Of a stretch of DNA of 64,000 nucleotides, positions 51,927 through 61,338 are shown piece after piece. Positions within the stretch are counted from its first letter, which is position 1; every line of letters starts with the position of its first letter. The stretch comes from an uncultured Vampirovibrio sp. Its GTDB lineage: Bacteria; Cyanobacteriota; Vampirovibrionia; Gastranaerophilales; Gastranaerophilaceae. The notes under the pieces are model-generated. The model saw only the letters and a program-made list of their open reading frames with translations. It had not been told where the DNA came from and did not search any database. The stretch covers positions 1 through 64,000 of the forward strand of contig CAJTLW010000002.1 of assembly GCA_910577515.1 (NCBI GenBank). The letters are read 5' to 3'. Both the position numbers and the translations under genes were made by a program.

Positions 51927-52910
51927 TTACCCTCTTGAAAAGACCTCGAGTTCAAGCGGATTTTCAGTTTTTATAGGGTTAAAAAAGGCTGCAGATGCTA
52001 CCATTGCGGCATTATCCGTACAATATTTCATTTTAGGTGCAAACACCTTAAAGCCGCCATTTTCAGGGTTTTGAAGCTCAAATAATTTCTCCCGAAGTCT
52101 TGAATTTGCAGCTACACCGCCTGCTAACACTATTGTTTTTGAATTATTTTTCTTTGCAATTTTTACGGTCTTGTTTATAAGCGTTGTTGTGATAGTTTCC
52201 TGAAAGCTTGCACAGACGTCATTTACAGGAACGGAAACATTCTCAAAGCTTTGTGTAAGCCTTAAAACGGCAGTTTTTAACCCTGAAAAACTAAATTCAT
52301 CATCCCCAACTTTAGCTTCAGGCAGCTTAAAAGCTTTCCCGTTGCCGCTTTGCGCAAGTTTATCAAGCTGTATCCCGCCAGGGTAGGGTAATCCCAATAA
52401 TCTTGCCACCTTGTCATATACTTCTCCTGTGGCATCGTCTATTGTACTTGCTGCAATTTCGCATTGCCCGTAGTCTGAAACATTTATAACCTGTGTATGT
52501 CCGCCGGATACAAGAAGGCACGTAAAAGGTGGTTTTAAATCGGTATCGATAAAGTTTGCACAAACATGCGCATTTAAGTGATTGACGGGGATATACGGCC
52601 TATTATACACTAAAGATAGCGTTTTTGCAGCGTTTAAGCCGACAAGAAGGCAACCAACAAGCCCGGGGCCTGCAGTTGACGCAAAAGCATCAATTTCAGA
52701 TGGCTTAATGCCGCCTTGTGCAAAGGTTTCCTCTATCACTATATTAATAGCGTCAAGATGTTCTCTTGCAGCAACTTCAGGCACTACTCCGCCAAATGCT
52801 TGGTGCGTCTTAATTTGGGAGGCAACAACGTTTGAAATTACCTCTCTGCCATCTTTTACAATAGCGGCTGCCGTTTCATCACAGCTCGTTTCAATTCCAA
52901 AAATTAACAT
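51927..52910 (-). CDS. tsaD: tRNA N6-adenosine threonylcarbamoyltransferase
   Basis: A 327-residue ASKHA-fold enzyme that transfers threonylcarbamoyl to A37 of tRNAs reading ANN codons. It has GIETSCDETAAAIV at the N-terminus, the metal-binding HLNAH (two His), LLVSGGHTQ, DDATGEVYDKVARLLGLPYP and LAGGVAANSRLRE. It overlaps the dapL stop by 7 bases. Partners TsaB, TsaC and TsaE are elsewhere. Confidence 0.95.
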   Translation of the reverse strand: MLIFGIETSCDETAAAIVKDGREVISNVVASQIKTHQAFGGVVPEVAAREHLDAINIVIEETFAQGGIKPSEIDAFASTAGPGLVGCLLVGLNAAKTLSLVYNRPYIPVNHLNAHVCANFIDTDLKPPFTCLLVSGGHTQVINVSDYGQCEIAASTIDDATGEVYDKVARLLGLPYPGGIQLDKLAQSGNGKAFKLPEAKVGDDEFSFSGLKTAVLRLTQSFENVSVPVNDVCASFQETITTTLINKTVKIAKKNNSKTIVLAGGVAANSRLREKLFELQNPENGGFKVFAPKMKYCTDNAAMVASAAFFNPIKTENPLELEVFSRG

Positions 52911-54094
52911 ACAGCTTCTTTTTCCATATTGTATGAAATTCCTGCGGCTTCCATTCTGCTGAGTGCCTTTTGAAGCACATCTTTAGGTTTTGTAAGTGCT
53001 ATTCTAAAGAATCCTTCGCCGAATTTGCCGTATCCGTTGCCCGGAGGCACCACTATATGCGCTTTTTCAAGCATTACGGTTGCAAATTCTTCGCTTGTAA
53101 AGCCTTCTGGGCAAGGAAGCCAGAGATAAAAAGTAGCTTTTGAAGGTTTAACATTCCAGCCTAATTTAGCCAAACCCTTCTCCATCAGCTCTTTTCTTTC
53201 TTTATACATAAGGTTTAGTTTTTCAATCTCATCCTTTGGCGCCCTGTAGGCTTCAATTGCAGCCTCTTGAATAGCCTTAAATACGCCTGAATCAATATTG
53301 TTTTTAATTGTACCTAAAGCCTTAATGGCATCAGCGTTTCCTGCAATGAAACCTACTCTCCAGCCTGTCATATTGTATGATTTTGAGTGGGAATAAAATT
53401 CAATTGCAACATCTTTTGCACCATCAGCCTGCAATACAGAGGGTGCTTTATAACCGTCGTATGTCATTTCGCAATAGGCTAAATCGGAACATAATAAAAT
53501 ATCATATTTTTTGCAGTAATCAACAGCTTTTTGATAAAATTCAAGGTCGCAAACCGCACCTGTCGGGTTATTTGGATAATTTAAAAACATCAATTTTGCA
53601 GCACGCGCAACATCTTCTGGAATTTTATCAAAATCCGGCAGAAAATTATTTTCAGCTAAAAGCGGCATTGAATAAGGTTCGCCGCCAGCTAATATCGTAG
53701 CATTTTGATAAACAGGGTATCCAGGGTCAGGACATAGTGTGACATCCCCGGGGTCTACAAATGCAAAGAAAACGTGTGCTATTGCTTCTTTTGAGCCTAT
53801 ATTAGCTAAAACTTCCGTATCAGGGTTAAGCTCTACATTAAATCTTTCTTTCATCCAATCCGCACTTGCGTGTCTGAAGCCTTCCGTGCCGTTATATGGT
53901 GGATAATCATGGTTTTTAGGCTCATCAATTGCTTTGTGCATGGCATCTACAACGGTTTTAATCGTTGGCGTATCAGGATCTCCAACACCAAGAGAAATAA
54001 TGTCAATTCCTTTTGATTTTGCTTCTGCTATTTTGGCGTCAATTCTTGCAAATAGGTAAGGTGGTATCCTGTCTAATCTTTTTGAGGTTTGCAT
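52904..54094 (-). CDS. dapL: LL-diaminopimelate aminotransferase (DapL-type)
   Basis: A 396-residue PLP-dependent class I/II aminotransferase. PLP-binding region SHSKSYNMTGWRVGF with the Schiff-base Lys, SLGVGDPDTPT near the N-terminus and NYPNNPTGAV. DapL makes LL-DAP directly from tetrahydrodipicolinate for lysine and peptidoglycan, a route known in cyanobacteria, plants and Chlamydia. Another aminotransferase role is possible. I start at 54094 (MQTSKRLDR), which has AAAAGGAG upstream; a frame to 54124 adds ten residues. Confidence 0.85.
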   Translation of the reverse strand: MQTSKRLDRIPPYLFARIDAKIAEAKSKGIDIISLGVGDPDTPTIKTVVDAMHKAIDEPKNHDYPPYNGTEGFRHASADWMKERFNVELNPDTEVLANIGSKEAIAHVFFAFVDPGDVTLCPDPGYPVYQNATILAGGEPYSMPLLAENNFLPDFDKIPEDVARAAKLMFLNYPNNPTGAVCDLEFYQKAVDYCKKYDILLCSDLAYCEMTYDGYKAPSVLQADGAKDVAIEFYSHSKSYNMTGWRVGFIAGNADAIKALGTIKNNIDSGVFKAIQEAAIEAYRAPKDEIEKLNLMYKERKELMEKGLAKLGWNVKPSKATFYLWLPCPEGFTSEEFATVMLEKAHIVVPPGNGYGKFGEGFFRIALTKPKDVLQKALSRMEAAGISYNMEKEAVC

Positions 54095-54130
54095 TGTATA
54101 TTTCTCCTTTTTTGTTATAATCATATTATC

Positions 54131-54970
54131 ATGAAAAAGTTAATTACTACATGCTTAATATTTTCATTTGTTTTATTGGGTTTAATCCCTTGTCCGGCGC
54201 AGGGTACGGACGCTACTTCATACTATAACAAAGGTATTGATTATTACAATTTAAATAAGATTGAAGATTCAATCAATTCTTTTAAAAAGGCAATAGAATT
54301 AGACCCGAAATTTTATCAGGCATATTATAATCTTGCAAAAATTCAAGAATCCTATAAATATTATAACGATGCAATGATTACCTATGAAAAATTGCTTGAA
54401 ATTACCCCTGAAGATTACGAGAGCATGTATAATTTTGGTAATTTGCTATATAAAAGAGGATATTTAAAAAAATCTTTAACTTATTTGGATAGAATTCCGA
54501 ATTATTCAGAATATTATGAACAATCTGAAAAACTTATTGATATTGTTGAAAGAAGACAGGTAGAAGTGGCAGAAGAAACAAAACTTAAAGAAAATGCCGC
54601 AAAAAGAAGTTCTCTTTTTGAAACCATTCAAGCACCGACAGGTGTTGCAACCGATAAGCTTGGGAATGTTTATATAGCTAGTTTTTCGCAAAATGCTGTG
54701 TATAAAATTACTCCGCAAAATGTTAAAACAACATTTGTGGGTGCAAATAATCTTGGCGGCCCCGTAGGTGTTGCAATTGATGAAAATAACAATATCTATA
54801 TTGCAAACTATACAAAAGGAAACGTTGTAAAAGCAGAGCCTGACGGTAAAACAAGTGTTTTACTTCTGGTGAAAAAACCCTATTGTTTAAATGTCGATAA
54901 TCAAAATAAAAAGCTTTTAATTACAGAGCAGGAAAAAAATACTGTCATAAAATACGATCTTTCAAACTAG
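54131..54970 (+). CDS. Secreted TPR protein with NHL-like propeller fragment
   Basis: A 279-residue protein. Signal peptide (MKKLITTCLIFSFVLLGLIP) ending near PAQG, three tetratricopeptide units (about 30-140, YYNKGIDYYNLNKIEDSINS), a linker, then strands of NHL/SMP-30 type (PTGVATDKLGNVYIASFSQN, GPVGVAIDENNNIYIANYTK). Only about half a propeller is present, so it may be truncated or dimeric. TATAAT at 54116-54121 ends 9 bases before the ATG; probably leaderless. Confidence 0.75.
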   Translation: MKKLITTCLIFSFVLLGLIPCPAQGTDATSYYNKGIDYYNLNKIEDSINSFKKAIELDPKFYQAYYNLAKIQESYKYYNDAMITYEKLLEITPEDYESMYNFGNLLYKRGYLKKSLTYLDRIPNYSEYYEQSEKLIDIVERRQVEVAEETKLKENAAKRSSLFETIQAPTGVATDKLGNVYIASFSQNAVYKITPQNVKTTFVGANNLGGPVGVAIDENNNIYIANYTKGNVVKAEPDGKTSVLLLVKKPYCLNVDNQNKKLLITEQEKNTVIKYDLSN

Positions 54971-54989
54971 ATCTTAAAAAATAAAGATT

Positions 54990-56381
54990 TTATCTCATCA
55001 TCTTTTCAATTTCTTCAATTGTATTTTGGAGTGGTTTATTGGTTTGAAGGTCTTTTTTCATTTTATTGTAGGCGTAAAGAACAGTTGTATGGTTTTTATT
55101 AAAAATTTCCCCCGTTGCAGGAAAACTTGCATCAAGCATTTCCCGCACAAGGTAAATTGCAGCCTGGCGTGCTTCCTGAATTTCTTTTGAACGCGCCGTA
55201 GATAATATATCTTTTTTTGAAACATTAAAATATTCGGCACAATTTTCTATAATAATTTCAGGAGTAATTTTTCTAGCGTTTTCTCCTATTCCTAAAATTT
55301 CTTTTGCACTATCTACAGTAAGCTCTATTCCTTTAATTGAAGCATAAGCGCTAACCTTGTTATATGCCCCTTCAAGCTCTCTTACGTTTTTATCAAAAGT
55401 TTCAGCTAAAAATTCTGCAACCTCTCTTGATATTTCAAAATCAGACCTTTTGGCATGTTTTTCTATAATTTCAACCCTTGTTTTAAAATCCGGTACGAGA
55501 ATATCAACCGATAATCCCCACTCATATCTGCTTTTCAGTCTGTCGGGCGTGTTTTTGAAGCTTGATATTGGTCTGTCTGAAGCAAATACTATCTGTTTTC
55601 CAAGGTGAAACAGAGCATCAAATGTGTTAAAAATTTCTTCTTCTGTTCTTTTTTTACCTTCTGCAAACTGAATATCATCAAGCAAAAGTACATCTACATT
55701 TCTGTATCTGTCTCTGAATTTTTTCATTTTTTGATAAGATTCCTGCCCTTTCTGGCATGAATCCACAAGCTGGTTTGTAAATTCTTCGGTTTTAGCATAT
55801 TTTACTTTAAGGTCAGGAAAATTTTTTAAAATGCTGTGTCCTATGGCTTGCATCAAATGTGTTTTCCCGATTCCTACAGAGCCTGATATAAAAAGCGGGT
55901 TAAATTTTTGCCCGGGCGCTTCAGATACCTGTTTTGCAGCATTATATGCAACAAGAGAATTATCTCCTACAACAAAGTTTTCAAATGTATATTTTAAATT
56001 GAGGGCGCAAAATGAGTGCATCTGTTTTAAATTATCAATCTGTTCCTTCATCAAAACAATGTGTTCTGCAGGCTTTTCTTTCTTTTTTGGTGCTTTTTTA
56101 GTATCAGACGGCACAAAAATAATATTAACCGGTATATTTTCTTCTGCAGCTTCATTTATGGCATTTTGAATTTCATTAAAATATTTCTGGTTTAAAAAGG
56201 AAACTCCGAAAGATTTATCACTTTTTAAAACAATATGACCTTTTTTAAAATATTCTTCATTTTCTTTTGCGGGAATAATAGGTAAAATCCATGGTTCAAA
56301 GGTAGAGTTCGGGATTTTTTTCTTTAAAATCTCTTTTGCATTTCCCCAAATTTCATCATAATTCAACGTAGAATTAGTCAC
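54990..56381 (-). CDS. dnaA: Chromosomal replication initiator DnaA
   Basis: A 463-residue AAA+ initiator. Domain I (about 1-90, YDEIWGNAKEILKKK), a linker, domain III with Walker A GSVGIGKTHLMQ, Walker B LLLDDIQFAEGK and sensor motifs, and domain IV (about 360-463) with the DNA-binding signature NKNHTTVLYAYNKM in place of DHTTV. The start is GTG with GAGGAAG upstream. dnaN, recF and gyrB are not adjacent, and I saw no DnaA-box cluster, so this locus is probably not the origin. Confidence 0.95.
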   Translation of the reverse strand: MTNSTLNYDEIWGNAKEILKKKIPNSTFEPWILPIIPAKENEEYFKKGHIVLKSDKSFGVSFLNQKYFNEIQNAINEAAEENIPVNIIFVPSDTKKAPKKKEKPAEHIVLMKEQIDNLKQMHSFCALNLKYTFENFVVGDNSLVAYNAAKQVSEAPGQKFNPLFISGSVGIGKTHLMQAIGHSILKNFPDLKVKYAKTEEFTNQLVDSCQKGQESYQKMKKFRDRYRNVDVLLLDDIQFAEGKKRTEEEIFNTFDALFHLGKQIVFASDRPISSFKNTPDRLKSRYEWGLSVDILVPDFKTRVEIIEKHAKRSDFEISREVAEFLAETFDKNVRELEGAYNKVSAYASIKGIELTVDSAKEILGIGENARKITPEIIIENCAEYFNVSKKDILSTARSKEIQEARQAAIYLVREMLDASFPATGEIFNKNHTTVLYAYNKMKKDLQTNKPLQNTIEEIEKMMR

Positions 56382-56420
56382 CTAAAGTCTTCCTCGTCTT
56401 TTCCTGTTAATAAATGTAAC

Positions 56421-56444
56421 CCTTTTGTATATAGTTACAAAAGG
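56421..56444. promoter_or_regulatory. Inverted repeat within the dnaA promoter
   Basis: CCTTTTGTA and TACAAAAGG form a 9-bp perfect repeat with a 6-bp centre. On the minus strand TTGTAA and TACATT 16 bp apart fall within or beside it, a plausible dnaA promoter. A repressor site is likely. Confidence 0.45.
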
Positions 56445-56478
56445 CAAAGTTTAACCATTTCCATGCTTTCTCTTTTAA

Positions 56479-56511
56479 AATTTTACTACAAAAAAATATT
56501 GTAGTAAAATT
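56479..56511. promoter_or_regulatory. 13-bp perfect inverted repeat between dnaA and the radical SAM gene
   Basis: AATTTTACTACAA (56479-56491) is exactly inverted at 56499-56511 with a 7-nt centre. It sits 42 bases before the radical SAM start. It lacks the GC stem and T-run of a terminator, so an operator or mRNA leader structure is likelier. Confidence 0.5.
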
Positions 56512-56552
56512 AAGAAATAATAAATGCCGGTTTATTTTAGTTAGAGGAAAAG

Positions 56553-57653
56553 ATGGATTATTCAAAACTTTTTGATACAGCGCGTGATATTTACGCAAAT
56601 TTTTCTTACAACAATAAAGAGGGAAAGGCGATAATACCTTTAAGATATTTCTTTGAATTAACATATAGATGCAATCTTAATTGCCCCTATTGTTATGTAG
56701 GGTCTGACAGGCAAAAAAATGAACTTTCAACTGAAGATTGGCTAAATATTATAAAGCAAGTTCCGCGATATGCTTTTGTAACTCTTGTTGGTGGCGAACC
56801 TTTAGTGCGTCATGATTTTTGCGATATTTTATATGCTGTATCAAAAAGAGTTTACGGTAAATTAAATGTTGTAACAAACGGAATTTTAATTAACGAAGAT
56901 GTTATTGATGCTTTTATAAAATCAAAAATGATGCTTTTATCCGTTTCAATAGATGGCTGGGGCAAAAACCACGATTTAAACAGAAATAGAGATGGTATTT
57001 TTGACAGAATTACAAAAAACCTTGAAACCTTGAACTATAGAAGGCAAAAACATAGAAATAAACCCATGGTGGATATTAAAACCATAGTTTTAAATAATAA
57101 TATTGATGATTTATTAAAACTTTATGAATATACAACCGAAATGGGTTTTGAATTTTTGAGTATTTCATTTTTAAGAAACAATGACCTAAAGCAAAATTCG
57201 GTTTTAAAAAATGAATTTGAACCGGTTTTCTATGAACCAAATTACCCTATTCAACCATATTTTGATATGGAACATTTTGAAGATGTTTATAGAAAAATAT
57301 CAAAGATGGCTAAAAATTCAAAAACCAAAATCCGATTTTCACCTAAATTTGAAGGCGGCGGCGTGGATGAAGAAATGAGAAAAATAAAAGCTTTCTTTAC
57401 GCCAAAAGATAAAACAGACCTGAATCGGCACCCGAAAGATATTTATTATCCTTGCAAATATCCTTTCTCCAACATGATGATAAATCCACAGGGTGATGTA
57501 TATCCTTGTTTATCGTTTAAAATCGGAAATGTTAAAGATGCAAAAATTAAAGATGTTTTTAACGAAACAAAATTTAAATGTTTCAGGAAAAACCTTAAAT
57601 ATTCAAAAAGCTTCACTTCTTGCCAGATGTGCTGCGAACTTAAGGTAAAATAG
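56553..57653 (+). CDS. Radical SAM protein with SPASM-like C-terminus
   Basis: A 366-residue radical SAM enzyme. The 4Fe-4S ligands are Cys40, Cys44, Cys47 (CNLNCPYC). LVGGEPLVR is the SAM-binding GGE motif. The C-terminal 75 residues contain seven Cys, including YPCKYP, GDVYPC and SCQMCC, resembling a SPASM auxiliary-cluster region used in peptide modification. It is followed 20 bases later by an M16 peptidase gene. A peptide-maturation role is inferred; no precursor peptide is recognisable nearby. Confidence 0.82.
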   Translation: MDYSKLFDTARDIYANFSYNNKEGKAIIPLRYFFELTYRCNLNCPYCYVGSDRQKNELSTEDWLNIIKQVPRYAFVTLVGGEPLVRHDFCDILYAVSKRVYGKLNVVTNGILINEDVIDAFIKSKMMLLSVSIDGWGKNHDLNRNRDGIFDRITKNLETLNYRRQKHRNKPMVDIKTIVLNNNIDDLLKLYEYTTEMGFEFLSISFLRNNDLKQNSVLKNEFEPVFYEPNYPIQPYFDMEHFEDVYRKISKMAKNSKTKIRFSPKFEGGGVDEEMRKIKAFFTPKDKTDLNRHPKDIYYPCKYPFSNMMINPQGDVYPCLSFKIGNVKDAKIKDVFNETKFKCFRKNLKYSKSFTSCQMCCELKVK

Positions 57654-57673
57654 ATAAAAAAGAGGGTTTAAAA

Positions 57674-60349
57674 TTGAAAAGAATATTTTTAAAATTAATA
57701 ACATTTTGTGTTTTGGCTTCAAATGTTGTTTTTCAAGCTGCATTTTCAGCTGAATCTGATGCAAAGAATTATACCGTACAGAAATTGCCTTCAGGTCAAA
57801 CTGTTATTGTGATGCCTGTTAACACTAATCCGATTGTAACAATTGATACCTGGATTAAAACAGGCTCCATAAATGAAGATGACAAAAATTCAGGCGTGGC
57901 GCACTTTTTAGAGCATCTATTCTTTAAAGGGACGGAAAAAACACCACCCGGCGAATTTGATAAAATTTTAGAATCAAAAGGCGGAGTTACGAATGCCGCA
58001 ACTAGCAAGGATTTCACCCATTACTATATAACAATTCCTTCTAAAGAATTTGATAAAGCACTTGAATTGCATGCGGATATGCTTTTAAACCCTTTAATTC
58101 CAAGAAAAGAACTTGAAAAAGAGCGTCTTGTTGTTTTAGAAGAAATTTCAAAAGGGCTTGATAATCCGAAAAACATTATGTACAACAATCTTTTTAAGCT
58201 CATCTATACCCAAAACGAGCCTTATCATCCTTACTTTAGACCAGTTATAGGTAAAAAAGAAGTCATAGAAACAATTACACGTGAAGAAATTCTAGATTTT
58301 TATAATAAATGGTATTCTCCTCATAATATGACGACAGTAATTGCAGGGGATGTGGACCCCGAATATGCAATTAAAAGAGTCGCAGAACTGTTTATTGATA
58401 ACAGCAAGGCTCAAAAAACAGGTATATACCCTAAAGCACCTGCCATTCAAAAACAGCTTAGAATGGTTGAAAAGAAAGATATAAACACTGGCTATATGGC
58501 AATAGCTTATAAAGCGCCAAAATTTAAAGAAGATAAGGACGGATATGTTTTAGATGTATTATCTACTATTTTGGGTGATTCAAGAAGTTCAATTTTAAAC
58601 CAAAAGCTAAAAGAAGAACACCAGCTTGTTTATTCCATTTCAGCAGGCAATTCAACCTTTATGGATGACGGGCTTTTTGTAATTCAGGCATCTTTTAAGC
58701 CTGAAAATTTAAAAAGTGTCGAAGATGAAATATTTAAAACCGTTGATGCCGTAAAAAAAGGCGGCATAACCGATGCTGATGTTCAAAAAGCTATAAATAT
58801 GATAAAAACATCCACATATTATTCAAGAGAATCAATCTCAAATATTTCAAATGAACTTGGCTATTTGACACTCTTTTGGGGAAATACCTGGTATTATGAT
58901 AATTATCTTGAAAATATTGAGCGCGTAAAAAAAGAAGATGTTATAAAGATTGCAAGAAAATATCTTGATAAAAATAAAACCGCAATTTCCATTGTAATTC
59001 CAAAAGAAGAAACAAAAGCTGAGGCCAAAAATATAAAAGAAATAAGTGATGTTAAAGAACAAGCTGCGCCTGCAAAGTTAATTGAAAGCGGCAAAAATAT
59101 TAAAAAATACGAGCTTTCAAATTGTGCTACGCTTATTATTAAGAAAAACCCTGCAAATTCTATTATTGCAATAGATATTCAAGCACTTGGCGGAAATCAT
59201 CTTGAAAAAATTGAAGGAGTTGCAACGGTAACAGCAACTTCTGCTTCAAAAGGCACTAAAAAAATGGATAGTGCAACCCTTGCAAAAGTACTTGATGAAA
59301 GAGGAATAAAGCTTTCGTTATCAAGCGGCAACGATGCTTTTGATATCAGCCTTTTAACCACGACAAATGAAATTGATTACGCTCTTTCAATCTTAAACGA
59401 TGTTATAAACGAGCCTCTGTTTTCAAATGCGGAAATTGAGAAGGTAAAAAAATTAAAGCTTGCAGGTTTAAAGCAGCTTAAAGACAGCCCTTTAAATATT
59501 GCTGTAGATGAATTTAAGACAATTGCCTTTAAAGGCTCTGTTTACGGCAACGGTTCAGAGATTTTAAAAGAGCATATTCCAAGCATTTCAAGAGATGATG
59601 TCATTGATTATTATGATAATGTTTTAGACCCTAAAAACCTTGTTATAACAGTTGTGGGTAACGTCGAAGAAGATAAAATTATAAATGAAATGACAAAAAT
59701 CTTTAAAACCCGGAAAGTAAAATCAGATGTGCAAAATAAAATTTCTCTTAATAGTTTAAATGTTGAGCAGTTTATTCCTGAAGAAAATATTGAAAAAACA
59801 ATTATTAAGCCTGAGACAAAGTCAGCCTGGGTTTTGGTTGGTTATAAAACGGATGGCGTTTATAATTTAAAAGACATAGCAACCTTGAAAGTTATAAATG
59901 CAATTTTGGGCGAAGGAATGAGTTCAAGATTATTTAAGAGCTTAAGGGAAGAACAAGGTCTTGCTTATACCGTAGGTTCTACTCTTCTTCAATACGCAAA
60001 AGATGGAGCATTTATCTCATATATCGGCACAAATAATAAAAATATAGATGTTGCAAAAGCAGGAATGCTCAAGGAAATTAATCTTTTAAAAACGGAATTT
60101 GTTTCAAATAAAGAATTAAATGAAGCTAAAGATAAAATTTTAGGCAATATTTTAATTTCACTTGAAACAAATATGGATGATGCGGCTCTGCTTTCCTGGT
60201 ATGGGGCATTAGGGTATGATATCAATCATCTTGAAGAATATAAAAATGCAATTTTAAATGTTACGCAATCAGATATATTAGCTGTTGCAAACAAATATTT
60301 TTCAAAGCCTTTGATAAATGTTACAGTGAAAGATGATATAAAAAAATAA
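57674..60349 (+). CDS. M16 family zinc peptidase, double-domain
   Basis: An 891-residue exported insulinase/MPP-type protease with TTG start and signal peptide (FLKLITFCVLASNVVFQAAF). The first half has the inverted zinc motif HFLEH (His77, Glu80, His81) and LVVLEEISKG with the third ligand Glu. The second half (about 470-891) is a homologous M16 domain lacking the zinc motif but with GEGMSSRLFKSLREEQGLAY. Both halves form a clamshell for peptides. Linked to the radical SAM gene. Confidence 0.9.
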   Translation: MKRIFLKLITFCVLASNVVFQAAFSAESDAKNYTVQKLPSGQTVIVMPVNTNPIVTIDTWIKTGSINEDDKNSGVAHFLEHLFFKGTEKTPPGEFDKILESKGGVTNAATSKDFTHYYITIPSKEFDKALELHADMLLNPLIPRKELEKERLVVLEEISKGLDNPKNIMYNNLFKLIYTQNEPYHPYFRPVIGKKEVIETITREEILDFYNKWYSPHNMTTVIAGDVDPEYAIKRVAELFIDNSKAQKTGIYPKAPAIQKQLRMVEKKDINTGYMAIAYKAPKFKEDKDGYVLDVLSTILGDSRSSILNQKLKEEHQLVYSISAGNSTFMDDGLFVIQASFKPENLKSVEDEIFKTVDAVKKGGITDADVQKAINMIKTSTYYSRESISNISNELGYLTLFWGNTWYYDNYLENIERVKKEDVIKIARKYLDKNKTAISIVIPKEETKAEAKNIKEISDVKEQAAPAKLIESGKNIKKYELSNCATLIIKKNPANSIIAIDIQALGGNHLEKIEGVATVTATSASKGTKKMDSATLAKVLDERGIKLSLSSGNDAFDISLLTTTNEIDYALSILNDVINEPLFSNAEIEKVKKLKLAGLKQLKDSPLNIAVDEFKTIAFKGSVYGNGSEILKEHIPSISRDDVIDYYDNVLDPKNLVITVVGNVEEDKIINEMTKIFKTRKVKSDVQNKISLNSLNVEQFIPEENIEKTIIKPETKSAWVLVGYKTDGVYNLKDIATLKVINAILGEGMSSRLFKSLREEQGLAYTVGSTLLQYAKDGAFISYIGTNNKNIDVAKAGMLKEINLLKTEFVSNKELNEAKDKILGNILISLETNMDDAALLSWYGALGYDINHLEEYKNAILNVTQSDILAVANKYFSKPLINVTVKDDIKK

Positions 60350-60377
60350 TAATATAGCAATTTTGTTTCTTTACGAG

Positions 60378-60424
60378 TTTTCATACATCTACACCCCTAA
60401 AGTAGCTGGTTAGATGTATGAAAA
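60378..60424 (+). promoter_or_regulatory. 14-bp stem enclosing the start codon of the 60418 gene
   Basis: TTTTCATACATCTA (60378-60391) pairs perfectly with TAGATGTATGAAAA (60411-60424). The ATG at 60418 lies inside the right arm. The 19-nt loop contains AGTAGCTGG. In RNA the start codon would be base-paired. An RNA thermometer, protein-controlled switch or DNA operator are all possible. Confidence 0.55.
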
Positions 60425-61338
60425 TTTTTAATATACCGTTTTTGCAGAATAATAATATTGCAATTGCGCCAAAGTATAATAGTTTAAATCCCCTGCCTTT
60501 TGATACCGTAACATTTTCAGGCAGGCCAATTAAGGATATTCCCTATTCAATTTTTCAAAAAGAAAGGGAACTCAATGCGATAAGGCCAGTATTGCAAGGA
60601 GCTATAGTAAATTCAGAACTTTTAAGTCCTGAACAGATAAGTGAAAAAAGCGGTCTGGATACTTATGTCGTAAAACTCCGCCTCTCAACTAATAGCGAAA
60701 TAAGGCAACTATATAACAATATGAAACTTGCTAATAGCGCAAAAGTTGAAGGTGAAAATCAGGTTAAAATCCGGGATATTCAAGCTTTTATTGAAGAATT
60801 AAATACATTGGGTCAAAAATTAACAGATAATGAAGCAGCCTTTTATTTGGGGTTTGAAAAAGATGAAATGCTTGCATTAATTAAAGAAGATGCAATGTTG
60901 GGACCTATGTATGATGCAATTTTGCTTAAAATAAAAACCCCGACAACTCTTGAAAGAAAAACCCAAAACAGCAGTATAAATAAAGCATTGGTTTATATCT
61001 ACAAGGAAGACAGTTATGATTCTGTTACAGAAAGAGCAGGTCTAAGCCGCGAAGTTGTCAGAGTAAGAATTAATGAAAATGATGAACTTTTTAAGCGCAC
61101 AATAGAAAATGGACTGTATCCGCCCGATATTTATCCTGAATGTGATATTGAAAAGCAGGATGATGCCGTTATGGATGCTCTGCTTGAAGGTTTAAGATAT
61201 CAAAAACAATTGAGTATTGAACAACTGGCACAAAAAGCAGGCCTGTATCCCGGCGTTGTTTTAATGCGTATCAAAAATAACACTGCACTGCAGGAAACAT
61301 ACAATAAAATGATGGGGATAGATGAAGATGAGGATTAA
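60418..61338 (+). CDS. Tandem helix-turn-helix repeat protein 1
   Basis: A 306-residue protein. N-terminus MKIFNIPFLQNNN, then VTFSGRP, resembling the start of the 35698 protein. At least three HTH-like units follow (near residues 78, 205 and 280): ISEKSGLDTYVVKLRLSTNS, VTERAGLSREVVRVRINEND and LAQKAGLYPGVVLMRIKNNT. Each has helix, GL turn, V-x-x-RI recognition helix and a Leu/Tyr-ending helix. A degenerate unit lies near residue 130. DNA binding is inferred. The 3' end overlaps the next gene by 17 bases. Confidence 0.65.
   Translation: MKIFNIPFLQNNNIAIAPKYNSLNPLPFDTVTFSGRPIKDIPYSIFQKERELNAIRPVLQGAIVNSELLSPEQISEKSGLDTYVVKLRLSTNSEIRQLYNNMKLANSAKVEGENQVKIRDIQAFIEELNTLGQKLTDNEAAFYLGFEKDEMLALIKEDAMLGPMYDAILLKIKTPTTLERKTQNSSINKALVYIYKEDSYDSVTERAGLSREVVRVRINENDELFKRTIENGLYPPDIYPECDIEKQDDAVMDALLEGLRYQKQLSIEQLAQKAGLYPGVVLMRIKNNTALQETYNKMMGIDEDED

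Noticed and set aside
54970..56553. Replication origin around dnaA
   Set aside because: No cluster of TTATCCACA-type boxes and no dnaN; only two unrelated inverted repeats.
56381..56553. Precursor peptide for the radical SAM enzyme
   Set aside because: Only a 13-codon frame without a leader or ribosome site exists.
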